Source: Carettochelys insculpta (Eukaryota > Chordata > Testudines > Carettochelyidae). Taken from it: DNA of 64,000 nt. The notes under the pieces are model-generated. The model saw nothing but the letters and a program-made list of their open reading frames with translations, had not been told where the DNA came from and did not search any database. Below are positions 9,909-21,578 of the stretch, in pieces (the stretch's first letter is position 1; each line of letters opens with the position of its first letter). Position numbers and translations under genes: made by a program. Location: NCBI RefSeq assembly GCF_033958435.1, contig NC_134150.1:35397501-35461500 (forward strand). The letters run 5' to 3'.

Positions 9909-12900
9909 GCTTTACACCCTGACCTGGAAAATGCTCGGAGAATAATTTAGCCCAGTGGCTGCTCTGGAGAAGTGGGCAATTAAAGTAGTTTAGTGTATAT
10001 ATGGTGACATCTCAGGCATGTACATACCTCATGCCAGCTCTCAAAACCTAGGAGAGGTGAACCAAAGGGAAGCTTTTAAACAGCCGTAGCTCAATGGATG
10101 TCCCATGGCAAGTTTCTCAGTTGGGTGCATGCCTGAACTGATTAAATGCTTGTGAATCTGGTCCCCTTGTTCACAGCACCTCCTCTGCTGTGTCTTTGAA
10201 GGACTCTACCTCATGAGATGAGATCTTCATTGGATAGCAGGAGCCCCTCCTCCTACTCTCTGCATTGTATGAAATCCCAACCTTCAAAGGATCCCAGCAC
10301 ACCCAGTAGCAAAGCCCTGCTGCCCCACACACTGTGAACATTCAGTTTCTTCCAGGGTCTAGATTTTTATTTTAATGATTAAAAAAGAGAACCTAGCCGG
10401 GGGGCGAGGGGGTGGGAAGGAAGGAGAAAGAGGGGTGGCAGAAAGAACTGAACCCAAACTCTCCTTTGGCTTCGAACATGTGGTTTGGGGATTTTGTTCC
10501 CAGCGGCTTCGGAATTTGGGACGAGGGAGTGCTGGGTTCCAAGGGGCCCCGACATTGGGCATGGGGACAGAAGCTCATGTGGTTGGTCCATCTGCTGTAG
10601 TGGCTCCCTAGCAGGAGACCGCAGGGAGAAGTTACTGAGATTCCCTCGCTCAGCTCACGCCTGGGGATATGAGCAGAGGAATCTGCCTAGAGGGTGGGAA
10701 AGACTAGAGGATGAAAATGAAATTACAGCTGGATTCATCAGAGCACCTGTGGTACCTACAGCCAGCAGCATGTTGCTACTGGTGGTGCCTCAGTGCAGAT
10801 AACAACATTTATTCCACACAGGGATGGAAAACATTAGAACAATGGTGTCCAACAGAAATTTCAGGATTGCTACAGTGACACCCCACAAAGAGCCAGGCAC
10901 ACTCTCCCATCAACTGCCAGCGACTCACCAGAGCCGCTGGGCCATGCGAGACGTGCCGCGGCTGAAGACACTCCAGGCCCCGTGATTTGGGTGCCATGGT
11001 TGGTGCTGTGGCTGGGGTGGTCCTAGCCACTCTGGGACATGGCTGGAGCCACCACTGCCATATGCCCGTCTCACCAGCTGGTGTGGTACGTGTGAGGAGT
11101 GGGCGGGAGGAGCTCCATTTTGCTACATCTCCGTGTCCTGTTTGGCATGTGGTGAATGGGAGCCGTATCGAACACTGCTGCATCAGAGGGAACATTGGTC
11201 ATGAGTGACTCCATTTTAATGGGGGTGGCCCAGGCTGTCTTTAGACTTGCTGGGGCTCAGGCTGAAGCCGAAGCCAAAGCCAAAGCTCTATCTCCACTGC
11301 CCAGCGCTGAAGGCTTCAAGCTTTGGTGCCTCCCAGGACGGTGGGGTGTAGGTTTTGACTTTGGGCCCCATAACTGGGCTTCAGCCCCTCTTCCTGGGGC
11401 CATGTAATAATTTTGCTTGTCAGATAGGGGGTCACGATGCAATGAACTTTGAGCAATCCTGATCTAGTCATACTGTCGGAACACAGGATGCCTCTACAGA
11501 GTACCCTCTTTGGCCTCTCTTGCCAGGGCAGGTGGGGTTAGAATGGACAGAGTGAGAAGTGGGCAAGGGAGCTGAATGGTTACTGGAAATGAGTGAGATA
11601 GGTAGCTCTCAACCTCCGAGATCGGTAGTTCAGTTTGATAGAGTTAAGCACCCCAATTGTTCAGCTATGTGTACAAAGCTGATCCACAGGTGTGCACCCA
11701 AGAGAGGGTTCTGGAGATCTCCTAAAAAGATCCCGTGCTGGGAGGCCTGATTCTTTCTGGCCTGGGCCAGGCTAGGAATATCTTCATTTTGCAGGCATAA
11801 TTGATCCTACTGCTTCTGCCCAGAGTCAAGAAGTGCTTGACAATTTAATACCAATTTCTTGGTGTTTTTCGTAAAGCCACAACTGCTAGAATCGACAAAG
11901 TCCCTGAGAGTCTGAACGCTCCAAAAAAGTATATTTCCAGCCCTCTGGATTGCAACTTGGAAAAGGGAAGCAAAGAAACCAGGAGATAGAGACAATGAAC
12001 TCCACGTTTTTTAAGCTGAACTTCTGGTGTTTGAGGGGCTGATATGATTTTTGAATGCCTGGGGCTGGCATCACTGTGAAAGAACCATGGTCCAATCCCT
12101 AGTGATGCTACGAAAGGGATTATTGCCAGTTGGAAAAGTCATGCCTCAGGACTGATGTTGCATTCTTTCTTACCCCTTCCTCTTTTCCCCTTGGAGCATC
12201 AGCTGTTACAAATTCCATCTCTGCTGAAGGAGTTTTAATTATATGAAGAATTGCCAAGAGTGAAAGGGTTTGAATGTTTTATTTATCTTCCCCTCAGCGC
12301 AAAGGCACTGGTCGACTCAGATCTTGATTTGAGATTCTGTGTGCATAAGAGGTTTTAACTTTAGGTATCTACTCCATTGGAAATGGAGAAGAGAAGAGGC
12401 TTGGTGTCTGGGTGCCCACAGTATCTCTGCAGTATGTCACTCATTATTTTGCACGGGATTAAAAAGGAAACTCAGTGTTGCTGTCTTTGTGACTAGCAGT
12501 AATCCCTTCCAGGACAAGGCTGAAGTGGCTCTTGAGGAATGGCTGAAGATGTTGTTAGATAAGATACTTGGGTCTGGACTGTCTCCCACATGCAAAGTTC
12601 TGTTCTTTTTAGCAATGGGATGTTTCAGAAGATAAGCCTGGACTGAGAGTGTCTTTGTGTTTCGTGAGTCAAATATAGTGGCTGTCTTGGGGGTGGAATT
12701 AATATCCTTGAGAAGATCTTACATTCCACACAGTGGTTTTAACAAAGGGAAGCACAAGGTGAATGGAAAAGGTTTGGATATTTTTTAAAATAGTGGTTAC
12801 AATAATACAGAAAACAATTGGTGTAGGTCTGACCTTTGCATGAGTGACTGTGGCAGGGAATGCAAGGTGTATGCCTACCTAATACTGTGTGTCCTGCAGA

Positions 12901-13887
12901 AGGGCCAGAGACAATGATAATCCCTGTGCTCCAGGGTGCACAGGGATTACAAACTCTGTGCACCCTCCACCCTCCGACATGTGCAAATTATCCTTGGAGA
13001 TGAATGAACTGTGGCCCCCTGAAGATCGCCAGCGACAGGGGAGAGCATACCACACTGCCCACAAGCATAGAGCTGGTCACATGCACCACTAGTGTTGCAT
13101 AGACAAGGGTACCCCTATGTTAGTGATGTACAATCTTTCTTGAGATCCTGTCATGGCAGATTAGCTGCATGCTGCCCTGAGCACAAACCAGTGGCTAAAT
13201 GCCACAATCTGGCCCTCTGTTTCTTATCTTCCTTGCTTCCATTTGTTCCAGTAAATTCTCCTCTTCAACCCAGCGCACCTCTGCTGGCTCACAGGGATAA
13301 TGAGTGAGAGCAAGACATTAAAGATAGAAATGGACCAATTTCTACTCCTGTATAGGCTGACCACACTGTTTTTGTCAGAGAGGAAGTAATGGAAGAATCA
13401 ACGGGCTACTGAGCAGTGGCTCTGGGCTCTGTTCTGCTGAGCTGCAATGCACTTCTTCACTGGAAAGCACCATCGGGTGCTAGGTTTATCGGTACTGGCA
13501 ATCTGCCACACTTCTGTTCCTGCAAAACGGTTTTGCTTTGTTGGTTTAAAGAAGAAAAATTGACACTGTCCTTTACAAGCTCTTTTCTGCTTCAGACTTA
13601 TTGGTATAGGAGAAAAATCTCGGGTTTGGTTCTCCCATGTAATTACTTATGAGCTCCATTTGGAACTTCTGCAGCTTTGTCCAGGGAGCATGGGAGAAAG
13701 GAAGGGCATCACATTAGCTCTTCAAAATAAGTGTAAACCTCTCCCTTTTGATGTCCTCTGCTGTTTTCAGACAGGTTTAGGGCTGTATGAGTCTAGCTTG
13801 AATAGTCAGCTCTCCTCAGTCTCCTCCTATTCTTCTCAGGCCTAGATTTTTGCTTAAAATTTCCCCCTGCTATGCCGTGTGTGAACA
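9909..13887. other. intergenic stretch with hAT-like fragments only
   Basis: No gene recognised. 10801-10850 (CATTTATTCCACACAGGGAT) matches the right part of the small hAT family at 20425-20565 and 61938-62120. 11245-11460 holds a repeat with GAAGCCGAAGCCAAAGCC and GGGGTCACGATGCAATGAAC that looks hAT-derived. A short palindrome, CCCTGTGCTCCAGGGTGCACAGGG, spans about 12922-12945. Frames at 10375-10802 and 12339-12635 resemble no protein. Confidence 0.45.
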
Positions 13888-13947
13888 TGAGAGAGAGAAG
13901 GTGGGTGAGGTATTATCTTTTATTGGTTCTTCTCACGGGTGGTGAGC

Positions 13948-13988
13948 AGACAAGCTTTTGAGCTTCCACTGATCTCTTCTTCAGTTCT
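13948..13988 (-). ncRNA. degenerate hammerhead-like module in Penelope tail
   Basis: On the minus strand CTGAAGA (13978-13984) is intact, an extra A follows, GAG pairs with CTC as a short helix II, GAAA has become AAAA, and GCTT then GTCT follow (13955-13948). The upstream strand reads AGAA where AGAC would pair fully with GTCT. It is probably dead but has the same layout as the other modules. Confidence 0.35.
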
Positions 13989-14384
13989 GGGAATTGTACT
14001 TGGAGTGTGGCACTTCAGTGCAAGATGGAACAGATTGTTTAGTCTCAGTAAAGGATAATACAAGGTGAAGGGGCTCGTTAACTCCACTCCAGTTACAGGA
14101 CAGAAAGGCAGGAGAAGGGCAGGTAGGGGTGATAGGTAGTGGGTTATAGATTATTGTTAACAGCTCATAACTCAGCATCTCTGGTCAGTCCCTAATTTTT
14201 AGTTTGTAGCTAAGTTATGAATTTAAGGCCCCAGTTTTATTTGAAAGCACTGTGAAGGTTTCCTTTGAGGATTAGGAGTGAGAGATCAGATAAAAAGCGA
14301 TTGCTTTGTGAAAAGTGATCCCCCACAGGGGATAGGGTGGTTCTTTTTATCAATTATCATTTTCCTGTTTGAGTTCATTCAAGA

Positions 14385-14460
14385 GCGTAGTGATTGTCTG
14401 GCTTCATCCACATCGTTATTAGTGGGACACTCAGTGCACTGTGTCAGGTGCACCACTGTT
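14385..14460 (-). pseudogene. GIY-YIG endonuclease remnant of a Penelope-like element
   Basis: On the minus strand 14456-14424 translates as VVHLTQCTECP. After a decayed stretch it continues in the same frame as RQSLRS, a stop, and MNS. That corresponds to the strand-and-turn region of Penelope GIY-YIG domains, usually like VVYLI.C..C...YVGET.Q.L..RM..H. The Y of the first motif has become H and a stop interrupts the second helix, so the copy cannot encode an active enzyme. Confidence 0.55.
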
Positions 14461-14699
14461 GTAATGTAGGCCCCATGGATCTTGGAAAAGTGTGTTTTGT
14501 GGTGGTCATTGCAGCAGCGGAAATATATCTGTGGGGTTTGCATCTGTTGTTCTGGCACTGCTCTGAGTTGGTGGGTTCTGGTCTATTGGGGGCTAGCTTT
14601 TGTTGATCAGCTGAGACAGGTTGGAGGATTGTTTGAAGGCCAGGGTGGGAAGTTTCAGGTAAGATTTCTTTCAGGATGGGCTATCCATATGAAGGACAG

Positions 14700-15440
14700 C
14701 CATTCCCAAACATTTGTGCAAGCAAAAAACTGAATTTCATGTAGGTTTGTAAATTATCAGAGGGCAAGAAGATGGTAGAATTAAACAGCCGTTTTGTATT
14801 TTGGGATTCAAACATATGGCCCGGCCAATCATTAAAAAGCACTACATCCATTCTCACCCTTGTTTACTTTTCCACTACTGCATTTGAACAGTTTATTTGA
14901 TATCAGTATTTACTGCTAAATACTATGATTAGGCTACAAAGATTATTGAAGATTAAAATGTAAACCTGCAAGACCAACTACTTCAGCAATTTAAAAGAAA
15001 ACCACTTTCAAAGGGAATCTGGATTCAGTCCTGGGCAGAAGATGTGGTGAGATGGAGCTGTAATTATCCAAAGTTTGAAAAATATGGGCATGTTTGCACC
15101 TGGCTCCTTTTAGCTGCACCAGTACAACATAGTTGATGTCCAGATATAGTCTACCAGAGCATTTAGATATACAGGGTAGATTATTAGACCTTCTAAATAA
15201 CAAGCTTGCTGTCTCCTGTTAAAGGAGACACCTATATTGTGTGGGTTTTTCTTTTCCAGAGAGGGATGTTTTTATCATTTTTTTCCCAGAAAGGGATGTT
15301 GGGATGTTCTCTGACTGCAGAGATGTTAAGGGGAAATTTCAGCTTGCATGATTTCTTAGAATATATGTTAACTATATATGTTAAATTACCTGTGCCATCT
15401 AGTATTTGGCTCTGACTCTCCTTGGGAGTATCTGGGAGTA
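14700..15440. other. no gene recognised
   Basis: A/T-rich spacer with a direct repeat of AGAGGGATGTT/AAAGGGATGTT at about 15261-15302. No supported feature. Confidence 0.4.
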
Positions 15441-15545
15441 ACTAGACCCAAAGAAGAGCTCTGTGTAGCTCAAAAGCTTGTCTCTTTCACCAGCACCAGT
15501 TGGTCCAATCAAATATATTACATCAACCACTTTGTTTCTCTTCTC
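15440..15545 (+). mobile_element. Penelope-like tail, plus strand, with decayed hammerhead-like module
   Basis: AGAC (15444-15447) pairs with GTCT (15480-15483). Between them are CCAAAGA (two changes from CTGAAGA), an extra A, GAGC (15456-15459) pairing with GCTC (15468-15471), AAAA in place of GAAA, and GCTT. It continues through CAGTTGGTCCAATC, matching in reverse the tail of the element at 13888-14700. Helices I and II survive although the core has mutated. Confidence 0.55.
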
Positions 15546-17325
15546 TGGGCTCATTATGGCAACAACAAAACTGCAAACCTCCAGAAAGAGTATCATTTAC
15601 AGCTAAAAGGAAGTGCAGCTGAGGATAGGCAGAACCCTGGAGAAGCTCAATGTGTACAGGAATTAAAGCTATACATCAGCTTCTTCCTATGGATCCAAGA
15701 AGTTCTTTGGCAAGTAGAAGTCTTAATAGTAAGATAGTTTGTGTTTTAGACTCCAGTATCTGGATAGGTAAACCTTTTTGAGCAAGTAACAAGCAGTAGT
15801 GTAGGGTGATGCCATTCAATTTATGGGAGCTGAACCCCGATAAAGTACCTAATTCTTTATTAGCTCTCCCCACTTCACATGCATCATCTATGTCAGTGAT
15901 ATGAGATTGTTTTTTGTGTACTGTGTCTTTAATTTTCTAAGCTCACTTGCTCTGCAGAGAGAAAATGGCCCCGTTTTTCTCAGAATTGCTGTAGCCTGTG
16001 GGAGTGAAGACCTGAAAACTCTGTGCTACCTCTGGGAGACTCTTTGTTCTTCCCTGTTGTTTGACTTAACTAATATAAGCATTGTTTTACACTGAAACAG
16101 AATGTTGGGGGGTTTTGTGAATGGAGAACACTGGATTCTTCCCTTCTGACTGTCCCGTGTTTCCAAGACCTTTCCAAATAATGCTGGTTTTCGGGTCTGA
16201 GGCTCTCATCCTAATCAAGTTTTGTGTTCCACTTGCCTAAAGGAATTGCTTCCCTTACTGACAGATGGACTTCACACTTATCATTACCACACATGCACAT
16301 GATCTGGCTAGCCCTCTGTGTGTGTTTGCACAGGAAAAACAGACAGCAGACTCCTCCTCCTGCCTATTCTCATCTAGATTAAATATTTTTCTGTCATACA
16401 CTTTGCTTATTGTTAAGATTAAGATTTTGTCAAGAGTAAAAGTCATGGACAGGTCACAGGCAATAAACAATATTTCATGGAAGCGTCCGAACCATCCTTG
16501 GATTTAGGGAAGGGAGACCAACAGTTGGAGCCCCATTGGCTGTTTCACCAGCTGTTGTTCCTGTGCCAGGGGATGACATCTGGCTCTGGGGCTAACCAGA
16601 CTCTGACTGTGGCTGCTCCTGAGATGGCAGCTGCAGCTTTAGCTGACCTACTCTCAGCTGCTGCTCCTGCAGCCCTGAGCTACTGCCCCAGCCTCAGGCT
16701 CCTGCTCCTGCAGCCAGTTGCACTGGGACTATTTTTAGGTGGGGGCGATGAGCTGAACTCCCTGCACACCTGTTGGTGCCTCCCTGCCAAGTCTCCTGGA
16801 CTGGATGGACCAGATGCCATTTTTCTGCAATGGCATCCAGTCCTTTCAGCCTGGGAAAGGCGGCAACCTAGCCACATCTGGAGGTGACCGAGGAGCTCCG
16901 GACTGGCAGCAGGACCCTGAGTGGCAACAGAGCCTATAAGGCCAGTGGCCTGGACTCTGGGGACGGTGGGCTGCAGAGGGCAGCAAAAGGCAGGACAAAC
17001 TCTTCCAGCAGCCGGGCCGACAGCCACTGTGACCCCAGGGCAAGGTGGGAGGGCCCAGCTCTGTGACCTGAAAGTAGTGGGGCCAAGGATGGAAGGGGCA
17101 GGAAGGAGAGGGAGCCCTTTCAGCTGTTTGGATTGCCCCCCTGGCTCCCTTGCCTCACAGCCATGCTGCTCTTCAAAGGGGCCTGTAGCTCTGGCTGATG
17201 CTGCTGAAGAAGTAGCAATGGGACTCTTTGAAATGCTGGGCCCAGCAACAACTGCCTTCCCCTGGCCATCAGCAGGCCAGTCTTCCAATCTCTTTTCATA
17301 AGATAGATCCTCCATCCCCCTAGTA
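15546..17325. other. no gene recognised; GC-rich block 16.5-17.3 kb
   Basis: 15.55-16.48 kb shows nothing recognisable. From about 16480 to 17325 the sequence is GC-rich and yields a 230-residue minus-strand frame (16680-17372) and shorter plus-strand frames, all proline/serine/alanine-rich and without domain similarity. I treat the block as repeat-derived. Confidence 0.45.
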
Positions 17326-17329
17326 GTGC

Positions 17330-17848
17330 TTCTGTGCACTTGTGTCTGTTTTAGTTCATCTCTCTTGAACATGGGTGAGTGAATTCTACACAGAATTCTA
17401 GATTTGGTCTTATCAGTGCCTTGTACAATGACATTAATACTCTGTTGTTACGAGAAATGCCTTGCTTGTCACATCCTAAGACAGCAGTTGACATCCATGC
17501 AGCCATATCACTTGGGCAGCTAATATTCAATCTTATTAATTTGTAAATGGATGACCTTGCACTCTATATTGTTGAATTCAGTCTCATTTTTGTTACTCTG
17601 GTCTTTAAAGTAATCCAGGTTTTCCTGTATAATTTCTGATCCTCTTTTGTGTTGATGAGGTCTCTCAACTTTGCATCATGAGCAAATGTCATTACAGCAT
17701 GCTTACTTTTTGTACCAAGATCATCATAAAAATATTGGTCCCAAACCTGATCCTTGAGAAATTCCACTAGTAACCTTGCACTAGTCGGCTAGTTCATCTT
17801 TCAGTGCATACCCTTGCCTTTTCTTCCTTTAATTCCTTGCCACCTAAC
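17330..17848 (-). mobile_element. CR1 LINE internal fragment, minus strand
   Basis: The + strand reads as reverse-complemented CR1 text: CTAGATTTGGTCTTATCAG, GTTACTCTGGTCTTTAAAG, CTCAACTTTGCATCATGAGC, CCAAACCTGATCCTTGAGA. It stops where the Harbinger MITE begins. The same portion of CR1 occurs in the long copy at 36-39.6 kb. Confidence 0.8.
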
Positions 17849-17853
17849 ACTTA

Positions 17854-18278
17854 GGCCATTTCGGGCTAATAAATGGCCTGAAGTATGCTAATGAGGCGCA
17901 GATGCAAATTCCCTGTGCCTCATTAGCATAGGGTCACATAATTTGGAGTCTGGAAGATGCTCTTCCGGACTCCAAAATGGCATGTAGATGCATGGCCCTC
18001 AGGGGATCTTCCAAAAGGATTTCCGGAGGCCCCTTCTTCCCAAAAATTTTCGGGAAGAAGGTACCTCTGGAGGGGGGACTTCCTTCCAGAAGACCCCTCC
18101 CCCAGGGGCTGCGCTTCTATATGCTGTTTTGAAGTCCGGAAGAGCATCTTCCAGACTCCAAGTCATGTGACCCTATGCTAATAAGGTGTGGGGAATTTGC
18201 ATCCACGCCTCATTAGCATATTTTGGGCCGTTTACTAGCATTTCACTTTTGCAGAAAGTGGCATGTGTAGAAACGGCC
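17854..18278. mobile_element. palindromic PIF/Harbinger-type MITE with TTA duplication
   Basis: The element is almost one long inverted repeat. GGCCATTTC at the left and GAAACGGCC at the right are flanked by TTA (17851-17853 and 18279-18281). Inside, CTCATTAGCATAGGGTCACA mirrors TGTGACCCTATGCTAATAAG, and GGAAGATGCTCTTCCGGACT mirrors AGTCCGGAAGAGCATCTTCC. It inserted at or near the end of the preceding CR1 piece. Short frames in it on both strands are near-identical mirror images and not genes. Confidence 0.8.
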
Positions 18279-18934
18279 TTACTGTGTAAATCCCTATATT
18301 CTATAGTTTAACTCATCATAATTTCCCACGTGTACTATGTCAGATGTCCAAGTACACTCATCCCTCACTATGCAAGCACAATTGGTTCCCAAATTTCTGC
18401 TCGTAGGCGAAAACTCATAAGAGCGACACTAAATTCCCATTAAAATACATGTAATAGTCTCCAATTTGTTCTGAGTGCTTATAACTTGACATAAACCGGT
18501 TGAGTTTCAGTAGTTTTCTGCTATATTTAAATAGTTTGGCACCAGAAATAGGATGTAGTATATGTATGTAGAGCAGGGATTCCCAGCCTATGGGGTGAGA
18601 CCCAAACATGGGTCCCATTAGATTTGTTAAAGGTTGCCAGCTGGGCAGTTCCCAGCTGCATGTGGCTGTTAAAGAAGACATCCGCAGCTTCTTAACACTG
18701 CTGCGTCAGGCAGATATCTATCAATAGTGATAGCTGCTGGAGATGGCAGCTATTTCTGTCACCAGAGATAGCAATTACCTTATACCTAGGGGCTGAAACC
18801 TTAACATTTGAGTTAAATGCTGGGAGCAGGACAGCTGGGGGAGCCACCCAGCCTAGCAGACCCGGTGAAGAGGCTGCGGGAGGAGGAGGAATGTCTAAGT
18901 CTGGGGCTGTTGAGGGATGTGGGGGGGGGGGTCT

Positions 18935-19105
18935 AAGACTGGGGAAAGTTTGGGGCTGCAGGGGGGGTTGTAAGTCTGGGGGCAGTTTGGGGCTGCAGGG
19001 GGGGTTGTAAGGCTGGGGGCAGTTTGGGACTGTTGGGGGGTGTAAGCCTGGGGGTGGTTTGGGGCTGCTGGTGGGAGTTAAGGCTGGGGGCAGTTTGGGA
19101 CCTTG
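18935..19105 (+). repeat. G-rich minisatellite, about 37-bp unit, 4-5 copies
   Basis: Units such as CTGGGGGCAGTTTGGGGCTG followed by CAGGGGGGGTTGTAAG repeat with small changes. Runs of 4-9 G make the plus strand a candidate for G-quadruplex folding. It belongs to the interior of the pogo-like element. Confidence 0.8.
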
Positions 19106-19444
19106 GGAAGGGGGTTAAAACCTGGCCAAGGGTGAGGTCTGCCAGGCAGGAGGGTGTGGGACACAGTATGGGTGTGGGATACAGTAAACCCTAGAGTTAC
19201 CCAGGGGTTGTTCCTGCAACCACTGCAGAACTCGAATTTTCCTGCAAGGGGAGGAGAGCCAGGAACCACCAGGACTGGTCAGTTTCCTGGCTCCCAGAGT
19301 GGCAAGAGCTGGGAACCAGGGGCAGGCAGGGTCCAGTCTTCTCATGGCTTGCAGGGCTGGGAAACTGATCATCTCATAGTAGTAGCAGGCATCCTTCAGT
19401 CTGCATAGACTATGGATCACGCCCTTTAAAGTTTCAATTGAGGG

Positions 19445-19985
19445 CTTCATTTACAGCATCTATTGTGACTATGAAGACCCTCACGAGAGTGACAGTCCTT
19501 GCTGCATCTCTTGCAGATGTAGTGGGTGCCTGGCAAGTCCTTATTGTGCTTTTTGTGCGCTCGCTTCTCCTCTGCTAGCTGTCTGATCTTCATCTCGCCC
19601 ATCTGAAGGCCCTTGTGTAGCCCTTGCCTCCATCTGCTGCGGTCATCTGCTAGTTCTTCCCAGTTGTCCAGCTCGATGTCTGCCTCTCTGAGGTCTCTCT
19701 TGCAGACATCTTTGTAGTGCAGCTGGGGGCGTCCGGGAGGTCTTTTGCCAGATGCTAGCTCACCATACAGGATGTCTTTTGGAATCCTTCCATCATTCAT
19801 CCTGTGGACGTGGCCAAGCCAGCGGAGTCGACGCTGCCTGAGGAGGGTGTGCATGGTTGGGATTCCAGCTTGCTCGAGGACGGCGGTGTTGGTCACTGTC
19901 CTTCCATGATATTCCAAGGATGCGCCTGAGGCAGCACAAGTGGAAGACATTCAGCCTCTCATGGCTGGTCAGTTTCACATTCCCG
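19445..19985 (-). pseudogene. LINE reverse transcriptase C-terminal fragment, minus strand
   Basis: The minus strand encodes LRRILGISWKD (frame used upstream of about 19900) and, after a frameshift, RRLRWLGHVHRMNDGRIPKD, KRPPGRPQLHYKDVCKRDL and a terminal cysteine/histidine knuckle CKRCSKDCHSREGLHSH. This is the typical C-terminal tail, after the RT palm, of a LINE family found across animals; I am not sure of the clade. The conserved GRPxLxYKDVCKRDL block is intact. It has no RT catalytic domain, so it is a dead 5'-truncated copy inside the pogo-like element. Confidence 0.75.
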
Positions 19986-20424
19986 CCATTGCAGTAGAGG
20001 GAACTAGGCTAAGAGCCTTCTCCCTCTCTTCCCCCCAGCTGAAGGGCTGTCAGACAGCTGCATGTCTGAGGGAAGCGAGGGAGAAGACTCCAGCTGCAGG
20101 GCTGTGGGTCTCCCTGCCCCTCACCTGGGACGCCGCAGCTGGTTCTGCTCCAGCCACAGGACTGCAGGTTTTCCCGCTCCTGGCCAGGGACCCTGCTCAT
20201 ATAAGCGAGGGAAGTTCACTCATATAGTGAAGAAATAGGTATATATGTTCCTTGTTTTAGCGAGTACTCATTAGTAAAGTATTTGTTAAATGAGGGATGA
20301 GTGTATATTAGATCTACGGCTCTTCTCTGGCTGTGGAATGCAAGAAGAGAGAGATGCCTATGTCCATGAGAGGAGCAAGATTTAAGACCAGTGTGCCCAG
20401 TAAGGTAGCTGCTTGTTCGGTTGC

Positions 20425-20565
20425 TCAGGAGAAATTCAGCAACTGCCAAGTTGATTAGCAGAGCACCCACAACAAGGTTTAGTGTCTACTGGTGGTGTAC
20501 ATTCACATGTGCTTTCGTGCACATAACATTTATTCTGCACATGGATAGAAAAAATAGATGTTAAT
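20425..20565. mobile_element. small hAT-like element fragment (CAGTGTTCCCT family)
   Basis: GTTGCTCAGGAGAAATTCAG, GATTAGCAGAGCACCCACAA, TACTGGTGGTGTACATTCAC and CATTTATTCTGCACATGG parallel, in the same order, the element at 61938-62120. The termini are not clear in this copy. Confidence 0.6.
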
Positions 20566-21578
20566 GTTGCTTAGGCCACACCAATCTTTTTGGCATCTTC
20601 CATTATCTAGTCAGGTAGCTCCCTGACTTCAATGCTGGCTTTTGGGAATTCCATTCCAAGGCACCGATCTCCCTCAATTCATTGTAGAATCTGTGACACT
20701 TAGCTTGGGATCTGTGGATCACAGTGTTGTTCCAGGGCTTTCCTAAGCACTGACAGATACAACTACACTTCAAAAATAAAGATACAGCAGCAAGCCTTAG
20801 AGCCTGGGTCTACAGAACTGGACTCATGGGGCTTACGCTGTGGGGCATAGAGGTCAAACTACAGCTATTTTTAGTGCTGTAGCATGAGTCAGTCTGCAGA
20901 CCCAGGCTCTGAGACTCACCGCGGTGGCTTGTTTGTTCTCACAATGGGGATGAACTCCAAAGTCTCCTTGTGGATATGGGCCTCTTTTTTACCCATCACT
21001 GTCTCCACACCCCTTTCACCCTATAAAGTTCCCTGTCCAATTTGGGAACATATTAAAAATACTTTTAAAAATGCACAGGCAATAGTTTTAGAAGAAAATT
21101 TTTGTTTATTATGTTATAAAGCTTTGCATGTTACTGTGCTAAATCAGATAGTCGAATCTGCCATATCAATGTAAGGAGCATTTCCATTCTAAGATTTTGC
21201 AGAAAGTTTAAATATTACATGGGGAAAAAAAGCCAGCTCCAAACCTATTGCAACACTGTGGCTGAGATTTTAACTGAACCCAGCAAAGCTTGGGAATTCA
21301 GTGTTATGCAGCTATGTTTTGCTCCCGTTCCACATACTTAATATTTTCTGTGACTATCAACCCTTTCTTCTTTAAGACAAAGTGTAGGGTGGGGTGTCCA
21401 TATTTCCCTATGCTGAATATGGGGCACCTGGTAAAGGTACTCATATTCCAGTGCATTCAATGGCAATCAATCCCACCTACATTCAGATGAACATCAAGTT
21501 GACTGAGCCTTCCGGTTAAAAAGAAATACAGAACAGTGGGATTCTTTTTATTTACCTTCTTATCTTTAAGGTTTTAGG
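20566..21578. other. no gene recognised
   Basis: A/T-rich with no supported feature. An inverted pair, AGCCTGGGTCTACAGAACTG (near 20800) and CAGTCTGCAGACCCAGGCTC (near 20889), suggests the ends of a small fold-back repeat of about 110 bp. Confidence 0.4.

Larger units (their letters stand above)
13888..14700 (-). mobile_element. Penelope-like retroelement 3' part, minus strand
   Basis: The minus strand reads from an internal coding remnant (about 14700) through a GIY-YIG endonuclease piece (14424-14456) to a 3' tail ending near 13890 with a degenerate hammerhead-like module (13948-13988). The copy is decayed and has no open frame across it. It provides the link between an endonuclease of Penelope type and the short tails found elsewhere in the window. 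Confidence 0.6.
18355..20303. mobile_element. pogo/Tigger-like DNA transposon, about 1.95 kb, with nested insertions
   Basis: Ends CACTCATCCCTCACTATGC and TTAAATGAGGGATGAGTG form an inverted repeat flanked by TA (18353-18354 and 20304-20305). The sub-terminal text AAAACTCATAAGAGCGACAC and CATTAAAATACATGTAATAG is shared, reversed, with 39608-40185. The interior holds a G-rich minisatellite (18935-19105) and a LINE reverse transcriptase fragment (19445-19985). No transposase frame is visible. Confidence 0.7.

Noticed and set aside
16680..17372. 230-residue minus-strand frame
   Set aside because: Low-complexity composition, lies in a GC-rich repeat block and overlaps frames on the other strand. 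No domain or start/splice context.
17957..18181. Two near-identical frames on opposite strands
   Set aside because: They are the two arms of a palindromic MITE translated in opposite directions.
18920..19105. CRISPR-like array
   Set aside because: The repeats are directly adjacent G-rich minisatellite units without unique spacers, in a vertebrate genome.
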